From contig VLTN01000012.1 of NCBI GenBank assembly GCA_008330645.1, positions 124,001-188,000 on the forward strand: DNA of 64,000 nt. The letters are read 5' to 3'. The stretch is from Cafeteria roenbergensis. Taxonomy: Eukaryota; Sar; Bigyra; Bicosoecida; Cafeteriaceae. Every line of letters starts with the position of its first letter. The first letter of the stretch is position 1. A model generated the notes under the pieces. The model worked only from the letters and a program-made list of their open reading frames with translations. It made no database searches and was not told the origin of the DNA. Positions 20,561 through 29,912 of this stretch are shown here, piece after piece. The position numbers and the translations under genes are program-made.

Positions 20561-21709
20561 ATGGCCGCCAAGACCTTTGCCATCGCCGAGCTGGCCGAGT
20601 ACGCCGAGGCCATGCAGCAGGCCAAGGACGCCATGGCGACTGCCCGCGCTGCCAACTCCCTCACCACCGGCGAGGACGCCGACCCGACCTGCAGCGAGAC
20701 GGCCCTTGAGGCTGCGCGCGAGGCCTGCGCGGCCTGCGAGCGCGCGCTGCGCCTCGCGCCCTCGGCCAGGGCCGCCATGGACACGATCAAGGCCCGCGGC
20801 CAGGCCGCCGTCACCGAGGCCGCGGCCCGCCTCCAGGAGGCCGAGAGCACCTCCGATGGCGCGGCTGCCGCCAGCGGCGCCGGCGGCGCTGCCGACCCCT
20901 CCAACCCCCTCAAGGACCCCGAGAGCCCGGAGATGCAGGCCCTCCGCGCGCAGGCGCGCCTGCTCATCCTCCGCCGGCACTGCGCCGTGCCCACGAGCGA
21001 GGTCCGCAGCGCCGTCACCCAGGCCGAGCGCGACCTCGAGCGCGCGCGCCGCGAGCTGGACGCCAGCACGCTCCCCGGCAACGTCATGCCCGAGGACGTG
21101 CGCAAGGCGGCCGAGGCACGGTTCAAGGCCTTCCTTGCCGGCGGCGAGCCCCCGCGCCCGCTGCCTGCGTCCGTGGTCGCCGGCAGCCCGGCAGCCAAGC
21201 GCGCCATGGCCGAGCACGGCATTGCCCCCGCAATGACCGACTCCAAGGCCGCCGTGCCGCACGAGGCCCTGGTCAACGCCCGGCACATCGCCGTGGTGGC
21301 GGGCCACCACTCCAAGCGCTGTAGCGACGCGCGCAAGGCCGTGGCGGACGCCGAGGCGGCGCTCGCTGCGGCAGAGGAGTCGGTTCTCCCCGTCGAGAAG
21401 CAGCTCGCCATCGAGCGTGTGCAGATGGCCGAGGCAGAGGCCATCCTCGCGCGCAGCCACGGCGCCATGGCGCGCAAGGCCATCGCCGGGCCGACTGAGG
21501 CTGACAAGGCCGCGGTTCGCGCCCGCCGTGCGGCCCTCGAGGCTGCTGAGGCGCGCAACCGCGCCGCGCGCGAGGTCGTTCTGGCCAGCAAGCGCCTCCG
21601 CGAGGCCCGCGACGAGGCCAACGCGCCCGACATGGCCGCCATCGAGCAGCTCATGCGCTCCGCCCAGAGCATGCGCGCCACTGCCGAGGTCAGCGCGCGC
21701 GTCGCGTGA
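20561..21709 (+). CDS. Unknown Ala/Glu-rich helical (coiled-coil-like) protein
   Basis: 382 residues from ATG 20561, about 28 nt after a strong acceptor-like CAG. The frame continues open upstream, but the codon pattern becomes irregular there, so I place the start here. The protein is almost wholly helical. It begins MAAKTFAIAELAEYAEAMQQ, then has long Ala/Arg/Glu stretches with heptad-like spacing (EVRSAVTQAERDLERARREL; ALEAAEARNRAAREVVLASK) broken by a Gly/Ser/Pro linker at about residues 105-125. No signal peptide or membrane segment is visible. Third codon positions are very rich in G and C, which supports coding. I do not recognise a family. A long antisense frame over the same bases is judged a shadow. 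Function unknown; a structural or scaffold coiled-coil protein is possible. Confidence 0.7.
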   Translation: MAAKTFAIAELAEYAEAMQQAKDAMATARAANSLTTGEDADPTCSETALEAAREACAACERALRLAPSARAAMDTIKARGQAAVTEAAARLQEAESTSDGAAAASGAGGAADPSNPLKDPESPEMQALRAQARLLILRRHCAVPTSEVRSAVTQAERDLERARRELDASTLPGNVMPEDVRKAAEARFKAFLAGGEPPRPLPASVVAGSPAAKRAMAEHGIAPAMTDSKAAVPHEALVNARHIAVVAGHHSKRCSDARKAVADAEAALAAAEESVLPVEKQLAIERVQMAEAEAILARSHGAMARKAIAGPTEADKAAVRARRAALEAAEARNRAAREVVLASKRLREARDEANAPDMAAIEQLMRSAQSMRATAEVSARVA

Positions 21710-22332
21710 GCGTGCCAGAGGCCACCTTCCCTCGCTCGCCCCCCGCCCTGCACTGCTTGCGCACGCCGACGCACCGATGGGCCCTGCTTGTGTTTTTTTT
21801 TCCCTTTCCGATTCCGTGCGGCCCGCCCTGTCCCCAGGGCGGGCACGATGGCGCTGCTTGTTTCGTTCGCTGACGCGCACCTGCTGCTGCGTGAGCGACG
21901 CGCCTCAACACCAGCCAAGTTCACACCTCGCCACCCAGTCCTCGCGCAAGCAACCGCAGCAACCCGACACACGCACAAGCCCACATCGAGGGCGCAAGGA
22001 ACAGGTCACCGCCTCGTGGCGCGAATGCCCACGGTGGGGGTCCTGCCGCCGCGACGATGAAAGCCGCTTGCGTCGCGGAAGCTCGTGCCCCCGCAGACAC
22101 GGCCACAACGAGCCTGCTGCTGCCTCGGCCAGGCGTCTCCCGCCCGACACTCCCTCAATACGGACGTGTGCGCCCCCACCGCCGAGGGCACCACCGCCAC
22201 CGCTACCACCGCCACCGCCACCGCCACCGCCGCCGCCATCACAACAAGCACCGCCGCCACAACAACAACCACCGCCGCCGCCTCCACCGCCGCCGCCGCC
22301 GTTCGCTGGCCAGTCCACGCCGCTCCGCGACG
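21710..22332. other. Convergent intergenic region
   Basis: 623 bp between the stops of the helical-protein gene (plus) and the glycosyltransferase gene (minus). It contains a T-run near 21792-21801 and a CCGCCA-type simple repeat at 22190-22302. No gene seen. Confidence 0.5.
22190..22302 (+). repeat. CCGCCA / CCACAA simple repeat
   Basis: Degenerate CCG/CCA/CAA trinucleotide and hexanucleotide tract in the convergent intergenic region, just downstream of the glycosyltransferase stop codon. Confidence 0.85.
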
Positions 22333-23688
22333 CTACAAGGCTGCGATTTCGGCCTCGATGTCGAGAAAGTCCTCCGGCTCCAGGCTGAGCCCAGCGTACC
22401 GGCCCGAGGCCGAGTGGTTGAACAGCGCTTTCGCGGTGTCCTGGTCGCAGCCGGCACGGTACGCGTGCAGGACCTCTTGCTGCTTGTGCGACGGCACATA
22501 ATGCATGGCCCAGGTGTCCGCCGCCAGGCCGGACTGCCTGATCTCGGTGAGACCGGGCAGGCGGCAGCGCAGGACGGTTTGCTGCCACGGAAGCGTTTCC
22601 GCGTTGGTTGTGTCGCTGATGCTTCTGCTAGGCGTCTTGAACACCGACCCCGGCAGCATGCCGTGGGCCTCAAAGAAGAACACGCCCACCCGCATCGCGG
22701 CGATGGAGAGGAGCACATCCTCGGCGGCAAAGCACGTGCTTCGAGGCACCCACTCCGCAGCGCACCACTGCTGGCCCCAGTGGCGGTGCAGGGCCACGGC
22801 CTGGCTTGCGAGCGGCTGGCTCCTCCCGAACAGCCTCTCCATCGCCGCTCTGGACAGGATCCACGGCGGTCCGCCGGCTGCGAAGCCAAACGGCTTGCCC
22901 CGAAGCTTGTGGAAAAAAAATCGCATCGGGCCCACCAGCACAGGCTTGTCCGGCGAGCAGCACCACAGCTGCTCCACAGCGCGGATCTGGCGCTCCATCC
23001 CGGGCCGCCAGATGAAGTTGTCGTCCCACACGCGCACGACCCACTGGTGCTGCGGTTTCACCTGGTTGGCCCACACGTCCGCCCAGATGTCGAGCATCCG
23101 GTCAGTCATCCTGTCGAACACGGCCTCGAACGAGTGGCGCACCACGCGCACAGTGGCGCCCTCCGCCTCCAGCGCAGGCATGGGCCTGTCCGCTATCCAC
23201 ACCAGCCCAGGGATGGCGTGCCCCCAGGCCCGGTGGGCAGCCACCGCGCGGTCACTCAGCGAAGCAGCGGTCACCGAAAACGTGTGAACTCGAGCCCAGA
23301 AGAGCGCATCCGGCACAGCCCGGTCGTCGTCCACCACGGGCGGGGCACCCGTGATGCCATTTTGGGAAGCCCCAGTACCCGGCGTGGCATCGGGGGTGCG
23401 GCATGCTTCCGGGGACGCGCCCGCTGTGCAGAGGACGCCTTCCGCACACGCCTCCTCCGGAGACGCCGAGCTCCGCCCCGGACCCACGTCCAAACCGCCG
23501 ACACGTCTGTCCCCGCCCCGGATGTCCCTTGCCCGCCCTGAAGCGGGGGCGCCGGCCGAGCTGCTCGCCGCGATCGCAAATGCAATTGCCAGCACCGCTG
23601 CGGCCGCCACGGCGACGAGCAAGCGCTGCCTGTGGCCGCTGGGTGTCAGCGGCTCAAATACTTGAGCGGCGCTGCGGCGCTGGACCAT
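22333..23688 (-). CDS. Type II membrane glycosyltransferase, GT31/Fringe-like
   Basis: 451 residues, single exon, ATG at 23688. The N-terminus has a short basic cytosolic part, a signal-anchor helix at about residues 23-43 (RLLVAVAAAAVLAIAFAIAA) and a Ser/Gly/Pro stem, the topology of Golgi glycosyltransferases. In the lumenal domain, RVWDDNFIW at about 219 sits where GT31 enzymes carry the metal-binding DDD/DxD. GGPPWILSRAAMERL at about 270 matches the GGAGYVLS motif, and CFAAEDVLLSIAAMRVGV at about 320 matches the conserved E-D-V acceptor-side motif. I therefore infer a Fringe/beta-3-glycosyltransferase fold. Sugar donor and acceptor are unknown. The first Asp of the usual DDD is Trp here, so the metal site may be altered. 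The gene shares a 239-bp promoter with the transposase-derived gene on the plus strand. Confidence 0.68.
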   Translation of the reverse strand: MVQRRSAAQVFEPLTPSGHRQRLLVAVAAAAVLAIAFAIAASSSAGAPASGRARDIRGGDRRVGGLDVGPGRSSASPEEACAEGVLCTAGASPEACRTPDATPGTGASQNGITGAPPVVDDDRAVPDALFWARVHTFSVTAASLSDRAVAAHRAWGHAIPGLVWIADRPMPALEAEGATVRVVRHSFEAVFDRMTDRMLDIWADVWANQVKPQHQWVVRVWDDNFIWRPGMERQIRAVEQLWCCSPDKPVLVGPMRFFFHKLRGKPFGFAAGGPPWILSRAAMERLFGRSQPLASQAVALHRHWGQQWCAAEWVPRSTCFAAEDVLLSIAAMRVGVFFFEAHGMLPGSVFKTPSRSISDTTNAETLPWQQTVLRCRLPGLTEIRQSGLAADTWAMHYVPSHKQQEVLHAYRAGCDQDTAKALFNHSASGRYAGLSLEPEDFLDIEAEIAAL

Positions 23689-23927
23689 CGCCCCTGCGCG
23701 CTCCCGGCGCCAAGCGCCGCCCTTTGCCTGCGCGAGGTGCGCTCCAACTCACCGGCGGTCAAATATTCGCATCCCGGCAGCCAAATCACTTTTACAGTCG
23801 CTTTCCCAGAGTTGTGGCGCTGCGCTCTGCACCGCCCCGCCCCACCTCGGCTGCTGAGAGGACAGGCCCGGCTCCCCGGGGGGAAGGGAAGGGGGAAGTT
23901 GGTGGCTGGCTCCATTCCGCCTCCGCC
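23689..23927. promoter_or_regulatory. Divergent promoter with GGCGGTCAAATATT element
   Basis: 239 bp between the starts of the glycosyltransferase (minus) and the transposase-derived gene (plus). The only AT-rich spot is GGCGGTCAAATATT at 23754-23767, 66 bp upstream of the minus-strand ATG. A 13/14 match lies in another divergent promoter at 38617-38630. Confidence 0.5.
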
Positions 23928-26900
23928 ATGCAAAACGAGGCGTCGCCGTCGTGGCCCTGGGAAGGTCCGTTCGGCATCCGGGTTGCAGCTTGGCTGAGGT
24001 CAAGCTCCCCCGCCCAAGAGCCTGACCTGCTCGCCCTGAGTGCCGGACTCTCCGGGGCATCGCGGCAGCGGGGCGTTGCGTTTGTGCGAGCGCTCGCCGA
24101 AGCGCGCAGGGATGCCTTCCATCCGTGGCACAGACTCGTGACTGGCGACAGCGCCAGCGCCAGCCAGCTGCTGGGCCCAATCGCGCAGGCCTTCGACGTG
24201 GTGCACGATGTGCCTTCGGGGAGTCGGCCAGCTGGCGCGTGCGCCTCGTCGGATGGGGCTCTGGTGGCCGCAGCAGGCTCGGAGGGCGCCGCAGCGGCAA
24301 CTGCCGCCTGGTCCGACAGCGAGTCGCTGGAGCAGTTTGAGCGCGTCGTCGCGCGCATGGAGAACCTCTCGCCACTGGGCTTCAAGGTGGCCACAGGCAT
24401 GCGCAAGGAATGCTTCGACTTGCTGCTGCAAAAGCTGGGGCCGCAGATGGGCGTCACTGCCGGCGACGCAGCGAGCGCTGAGGCAGCGGCAACACACCTC
24501 AAGCTGGTGTTGCTTTTCATGCGAAATGGTGAGAGCCAGATGGCGCAGCGTGGGCAGGTCATGCCGCAGACGGGCCGAAGGAGTCGTGTTGCTTCAGGGG
24601 CCGCATTCCCATCGCCCTCCCAGGCTTGTTGCGGCTTGGTTCTCCCGCTCCTGCGCAGGTGGCAGGACGGCGTTTACGGCCCTCGCCGCGTGGCAGGACA
24701 TGACCATGCTGTGGAGTAGCATGAACAAGGTCCGTGAAGCGATGCACGCCTCTGGCGTGGGCATGGCACGCGCAAACCTCGCCGACTCTGGCCAGGCCTT
24801 TGGTCAATTTGCTGGTACTGGAAATATCGTCCTTGCGAGGGATGCGGCGAGTTTCCGATTCACCCGTGTGCTTGACGCGCCATCTCTCACGCACGCTGCC
24901 GCCCCCGGGCTTCAGACGGAGCTTTTGCGCTGGCACGTGGTGGTCGACGGCCGAGGCAGAATCATGCACTGCGAAGTCGGGAGTCACGATGACGCCGCCG
25001 ACATGGCCCGCACTGGGCGCGGTGACGGCAGCGGCGTGCTGTCCGACGCCAGCCTTTCCAGGTTGCTGGGCCCTAGCCAAGTCCTGATCACGAACAGTGG
25101 CACGCGCCAGCTGTCTGATGTCGTGATGCTGCCATTCACCGCTGAGGAAGCGACTGGCCCGGGCACTGGCACGCTGCTGGCGGAGAAACACTTGTTCAAT
25201 CTCGTCCTGGCCACCGCCCAACAACGTGCTCGAGCCTCGATCGACGAACTGGCTTGGACCTGGGCCGTGCTCAACCCTCAGGGCCGCCCAATGCTCGAGG
25301 GCCAGCACATGAGCGCCATGGTTTTGGCGGTGAGGTTCTTCAACTTCGAGCTGCAGTTCATGCTCGATGCAGAGGCCGAGCGAAAGCGCGGCTCCCGCGG
25401 GCCAGAAGACTGTAGTGAGGCGGCGCCGCTGCCGATCGTCACGCTGGCTCGCGCGCCACGTGCCCCGTACGACCGCGCGGCGTCGAGACGGGCCGGGCTG
25501 CAAAACAGAAATACGCTTGCGCGAGCGTGGGCCGCCGTCAGGGGCAAAGACGCCGTCGTCCGCAACGGGCAGCTGCAGTGGCGAAGTCCAGACGACGCCT
25601 CTGGCGACGTCACGTTCCCTCAATTGGCGGCCGTGGAGGCTGCCGCGGGGGCTCACGCGCCACTTGCAGGTTGCTGTCCGCCCCCTCTCGTCGAGTCTGG
25701 CCCTCCGGCACGTGTTCCGGCAGGCGCTCCGGCAGGCGCTCCGGCAGGCGCTCCGGCAGGCGCTCCGGCAGGCGCTCCGGCACGTGTTCCGGCAGGCGCT
25801 CCGGCACGTGTTCCGGCAGGCGCTCCGGCAGGCGCTCCGGCACGTGTTCCGGCAGGCGCTCCGTCAGGCGCTCCGTCAGGCGCTCCGTCAGGCCCTCCGG
25901 CACGTGTTCCGGCAGACGCTCGGACAGACGCTCCGGCAGGCGCTCCGTCAGGCGCTCCGGCACGTGTTCCGGCAGGTGCTCGGACAGGCGCTCCGACAGA
26001 CGCTCCGGCACGTGCTGCGGCAGGCGCTCCGACAGGCGCTCCGGCAGGCGCTCCGGCACGTGTTCCGACAGACGCTCCGGCACGTGGTCCGGCACGTGTT
26101 CCGACAGGCACTCCGGCAGGCGCTCCGGCAGGTGCTCCGGCACGTGTTCCGGCAGGTGCTCCGGCAGGCGCTCCGACAGACGCTCCGTCAGGCGCTCCGT
26201 CAGGCGCTCCGTCAGGCGCTCCGTCAGGCGCTCCGGCACGTGTTCCGGCAGGCGCTCCGGCAGGCGCTCCGTCAGGCGCTCCGGCACGTGTTCCGGCAGG
26301 TGCTCGGACAGGCGCTCCGACAGACGCTCCGTCAGGCGCTCCGTCAGGCGCTCCGGCACGTGTTCCGGCAGGTGCTCGGACAGGCGCTCCGACAGACGCT
26401 CCGTCAGGCGCTCCGTCAGGCGCTCCGGCACGTGTTCCGGCAGGCGCTCCGGCAGGCGCTCCGTCAGGCGCTCCGGCACGTGTTCCGGCAGGCGCTCCGG
26501 CAGTCGCTCCGACAGGCGCTCCGGCAAGTGTTCCGGCACGTGTTCCGGCACCGCCGACCCGTCCGCCTGCAGCGTCGGCACCCGTCCAGCGGCAGCACAT
26601 CACGCTTCACTCGGGAGCCCTGCACAGAGCCAAGGCCTCGCCAAAGGTGCAGACGTTGCTTGTACGAAAACAGGCTGGAGCCCCAGCCGCCGCTGCTGCA
26701 GCCGGGGCAGCGGTGCCGAGCAGCGATTGTGCCGATGACGTCACCGATGACGACGGCACAGACAGCGATGTCAGCAGTCACGGCCCCGTCGCGCGGCACG
26801 GCTGGCGAAGCGCAGCCGGCAGCGGAGTTGCGCAGCGAGGCTCCGCGCCTGCTCCCGCAGCTTCCCCCGCAACTGCAACTGCAACTGCAACTGCAACTGC

Positions 26901-27303
26901 AACTAGCATCAATGATCGAGCGGCTGCGGCGGCGCAGGTGGCGCCAGTTGCTGCTGCGAAAACGGTGAACGACCGTGGCTGCGGCGACGACAATGACGAC
27001 GATATCGTCCAGCTTGTGGAGTCGGGCGACAGCGATTCCGAGCACGAGCCACTGCCCGCTGACGCTGCCGCGGTGTCAGTTGTCCGATCATGGGTGTCCT
27101 CAGGCGCCGCCACTCCCCGTCTCAGCCGGAAGCGTCCGCCATCAATCTTGGAGAGGCGCGATGTGAGGCCGCGACTGATTTCTTCACTGCTGGCTGGGGC
27201 ATCGCGCGATCGAGAAGGTGACAGTGCGCGTGGTACAGGTGGCGGCACCGCGAAGCTTGCCGGTGCTTCTGCCGAGGCCGGCAGCCCGGGCAGCCCCGCT
27301 TGA
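23928..27303 (+). CDS. PIF/Harbinger transposase-derived protein with minisatellite-coded linker
   Basis: Two exons, 23928-24528 and 24659-27303 (GTGAGA...GCAG, phase 1), 1,081 residues. Residues 145-200 hold the HARBI1-like lead-in (GFKVATGMRKECFDLLLQKL). Residues 215-425 look like a DDE_Tnp_4 nuclease fold: LARDAASF in the place of the first catalytic Asp, HVVVDGRGRIMHCEVGSHDD, LLGPSQVLITNSGT where the family has GDSxY, and RARASIDELAW where it has the catalytic Glu helix. The second catalytic Asp therefore appears to be Asn, so a domesticated, non-catalytic host protein is likely. No terminal inverted repeats or target duplication were found. About residues 545-830 are a 12-bp-unit minisatellite (PAGA/PARV/PSGA/PTDA). 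The C-terminus is acidic and contains DDDDIVQLVESGDSDSE, resembling a phospho-SUMO-interacting motif. Catalytic assignments are by eye. Confidence 0.66.
24529..24658 (+). other. Intron of the Harbinger-derived gene
   Basis: 130-bp intron, donor GTGAGA, acceptor CTGCGCAG. The Harbinger-like fold continues only if it is removed, since the upstream frame and the downstream frame differ. Confidence 0.8.
25704..26551 (+). repeat. 12-bp coding minisatellite, about 70 units
   Basis: Tandem array of a 12-bp unit (GCTCCGGCAGGC and variants with ACGTGT, GTCAGG or ACAGAC) inside exon 2. Variant units encode APAG, VPAR, APSG and APTD. A 72-bp higher-order block beginning GGTGCTCGGACAGG is repeated at 26299 and 26371, with an imperfect earlier copy near 25977. 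Because 12 is a multiple of three and units rarely contain stops, all three plus frames and two minus frames stay open across it. Confidence 0.95.
26866..26905 (+). repeat. CAACTG hexanucleotide microsatellite
   Basis: About six ACTGCA hexamers encoding (Ala-Thr)n in the C-terminal part of the Harbinger-derived protein. Confidence 0.9.
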
Positions 27304-27692
27304 GCGTTGAACGACAAGCGGCTACCCAGCGCGACTATTGTGGTGCTGATTGTGGCAGGTTCAATATATCATAGTCAGCATCCAACTCAGCCCCCTCGTT
27401 TCATCGCCACTTTGCCCAACAGAGGCGAATGCACCGGCCGCGGCCCCGTGGCGCATTGTTTTGATTTTATTAATTTTCATGGCATGCGGGCCGCGCGTTG
27501 TGCTGCTGATCGTCAGCGCTTGCGGTCGGCTTGGCGGCAGAGCCCACAAAAAAATGCCAAACCTCAGCTGCACTCTGCTCGGCCTGGGCTGCGTTGCAGC
27601 GGGGTGACGGCCTCGATCGGCGATCTCCAGCGGGACTGTGACAGGCACCTTCGGCCTCTTGTGGTCGAGGCTGGGCGCAAAAGGGCGGTGCC
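27304..27692. promoter_or_regulatory. Intergenic region with two AT-rich islands
   Basis: 389 bp between two plus-strand genes. TTCAATATATCATAG at about 27360-27374 and TTTTGATTTTATTAATTTTC at about 27459-27478 stand out sharply in this GC-rich context. They may serve 3'-end formation of the upstream gene or as promoter elements of the downstream gene; I cannot tell which. Confidence 0.45.
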
Positions 27693-28525
27693 ATGGCGCA
27701 CGAGGCGTTCGGCGCGCTAAGAGTGCTTGAGGAGCGCGGGGACTTTGTTCTCGGCGACCTGGAGGAGGCAATCCGCATGCTGGAAGCAGGACTGAAGGTG
27801 CAAGCAGCCGGCTTCCATCGAGGGGGGACAGCAGGGCGCAGGCGCGAGGCGCTCAGCGTGCGAAGCACCCCCGCTGCGGCTCTGCTCGCCGCTGCAGCGC
27901 CCCAGGGCGCGTTCCGTCGGACCGGGCACGGCGCTGCACGCGCGACAGGACCGAGTGGTGAGTGTTCTCGCGGCCGTGGGGGGGCAGAACGAGCGGCGAA
28001 CCCGTGTCCGCCCTCGTTGCCAGGCCGAATTTCCGACTCGCGCGTCCTGCTGACGGCAGAGGCCGGCTGGGCCAGCGGCGCCTGTTCGTGCGCTGAGGAA
28101 GCCGAATGTGCGGTCACGCGCGTGTCTTGGAACGAGCCAGCGGGTCGGCCTGCAAGCTGGCCCTCGGAGGGGCAATCCTTCCACTTCTGCCGCGCTGGCC
28201 GCCGCCCAAAGCAGTCACCCCGCCGCTGTCGCGTCCCATCCTGGTCACTCTCCCGCCGCTTCCAGCCGCAGTCCCGCTCGCATCGGCCCATCAACGGCAG
28301 TCAGCGGCCCATCAGTCGCTGGTCATGGCCCAGCAAGCCAGAGCTCTGCGCGCCATGCAAAAGGTCGACGTCCTGATGGCAGCTCTGCAGGACCTCTTGC
28401 GATCGGTCAGGCTCCGCCGTCTTGATGCCGAAACCGCGCTTGACGTTCCGACAGCCGCTGCTATTCGGCACGCCCTCGCTCAGTCGGCAGCAGCAGCAGC
28501 CGCAGCAGCAGCCGGCGGCGGCAGC

Positions 28526-28584
<59 letters not shown>

Positions 28585-29488
28585 GATGTCAGAGCAGCAC
28601 GGCCTCGCGGGCAGTCGGGGTCGCGGCAGGGGCGGCGGGCGACGCGGCCGAAACGGGTCGGCGGCCGGGCCGACGTCGCCAGCTGCCTCCACTCCGCCCC
28701 AGTACGGCGGCGCCAGCGGCGGCGGTGACGGTGACGGCGACGGCGACGGCGACGCTCGAAAGACAGGCCGCAAGGCCAGGATGCGCGAGGGCACGGCGGG
28801 GGGGGAGCACTACCAACTCGCCGGTAGAGCCGCTGTCAAGGACGGGCGGTTTCGCGATAGAGGCGACGGCTCTGCCCTGGTCATGTCCTGCCGGCGGCCG
28901 GAGCTGGCGCAGGCGGTGATGCAGGCTGCGGCTCGCAGGGGGGCCAAGCCGCGAAACCGCGATGCTGGCTCTGCCCGGGGCGGTGGCCCGGACGCAGCCA
29001 CGCTTTCGCCTGCTGACAGGGCGCTGGCGGCGGCGGAGGCCGAGGCTGCAATATCGGCGGAAATTTCTCGCAAGGTTGCGGCGATTGCAGCTCTCGGAGC
29101 GCTTGCTTGGTCGCAGCCGCGCACCCCTGCGGCGGCGATCGCGGCGCTGCCTCCGGGCTCCGTTCAGCCCGACCCAGCGCTGTCGGCGCAATGTTTCGCC
29201 GTGGCCGTGGACACCGCGGCGCGCAAGCTGCCCTCGCTGGATGACGTGGCAGCCGTGCGGAGCGTCTGGGCCCGGTCAGCTGACCGCGGGCAAGAGGGGG
29301 CGGCGGTTTCGCGGGCGGGCTCTGCCGCCCCTGACCTTCGAGCGAGCCTGCTGGCGGCCTTTGCCCTCAAGGACGGCGCTGATGGGGGAGAGGGCATGGG
29401 TGACCGCAGGGCTGCCGGACCCCCAGTCTCGGCTGTGAGGCTGGACGCCCCTGAGGCGGGCAGAGCCATCGCGCGAGCGCGCGGGTAG
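27693..29488 (+). CDS. Unknown two-exon Gly/Ala-rich protein
   Basis: Exon 1 is 27693-27957 (ATG in GTGCCATGG context, donor GTGAGT). Exon 2 is 28266-29488 after TTCCAG; a second AG six bases on (exon start 28272) is also in frame. The product is about 495 residues. Exon 1 encodes a helical segment (FGALRVLEERGDFVLGDLEE). Exon 2 has a short helical stretch with a hydrophobic face (AMQKVDVLMAALQDLLRSVR), poly-Ala, a long poly-Gly run, an RGR/GGRRGRN RGG-like basic patch and an Asp-Gly repeat. It ends with Ala-rich helices. RGG-like patches are common in RNA-binding proteins, but no RNA-binding domain is recognisable, so function is unknown. The coding region contains several copies of the GGCTCTGCC and GCGGTTTCGC words seen in CDT1 and the RAP gene. 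Confidence 0.65.
28488..28584 (+). repeat. (CAG)n then (GGC)n trinucleotide tract
   Basis: A CAG/GCA run coding poly-Ala passes directly into about twenty-five GGC triplets, coding poly-Gly with occasional Ser. Likely unstable in length. Confidence 0.92.
28721..28754 (+). repeat. GACGGC hexamer repeat
   Basis: About five GACGG(C/T) hexamers encode (Asp-Gly)n within the same unknown protein. Confidence 0.85.
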
Positions 29489-29912
29489 GACCGGTCAGAG
29501 CCCTGCCCGAGACCGATGATGCGGTGGTGATGCAGCCATGATGCGGTGGTGATGGTGGGACGTCGAGTGTGAACGGTTTCAAGCCGGCAGCGCAACCGGC
29601 AAGCGTCGAGTCGGCGGCAACACAGCCCATTGCGCCGGGGGCTGCCTCCGGTGCTGGTGCGGCTGGTGCTGGTTGTGCTGTTTGTGGTGCTGGTTGTGGT
29701 GTTTGTGCTGTTGGTGCTGTTAGAGACAGCGCTGCCGATGGGCACGGGTGCTGTGCTGATACCTGACACGAATTTCGGCCCGACACCCGATCCCAGCCAA
29801 GCAAGCAATCCGCCTCCAGCTCTGCCGAGCACAGCCCCTGCGCCACACGCGCGGCTCGCACGGGCGAATCTATCACCCCCCCCTCAATCATGCAGCAGTC
29901 ACCGCCCCATCA
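29489..29912. other. Convergent intergenic region with GCTGGT repeat
   Basis: 424 bp between the stops of the unknown plus-strand gene and VPS29 (minus). Two direct copies of a TGATGCGGTGGTGATG phrase lie near 29515-29550, and a degenerate GCTGGT/GTTGTG tract is at 29650-29721. No gene seen. Confidence 0.55.
29650..29721 (+). repeat. Degenerate GCTGGT/GTTTGTG minisatellite
   Basis: Alternating GGTGCT, GGTTGT and GTTTGT units, strongly strand-asymmetric (almost no C on the plus strand apart from GCT). Confidence 0.8.

Noticed and set aside
20183-21880. 565-codon minus-strand frame opposite the helical-protein gene
   Set aside because: The plus frame has regular G/C third positions and helical periodicity. 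The minus frame is a Gly/His/Arg-rich shadow with a non-supported start.
22057-23541. 494-codon plus-strand frame opposite the glycosyltransferase
   Set aside because: His/Arg/Pro-rich antisense shadow beginning in a simple repeat; the minus strand encodes recognisable GT motifs.
25704-26551. CRISPR-like array
   Set aside because: Units are contiguous 12-mers with no unique spacers, in frame within a eukaryotic coding exon.
25610-26603. Two minus-strand and two extra plus-strand frames through the minisatellite
   Set aside because: They are open only because the 12-bp unit lacks stops; no start context or flanking coding sequence supports them.
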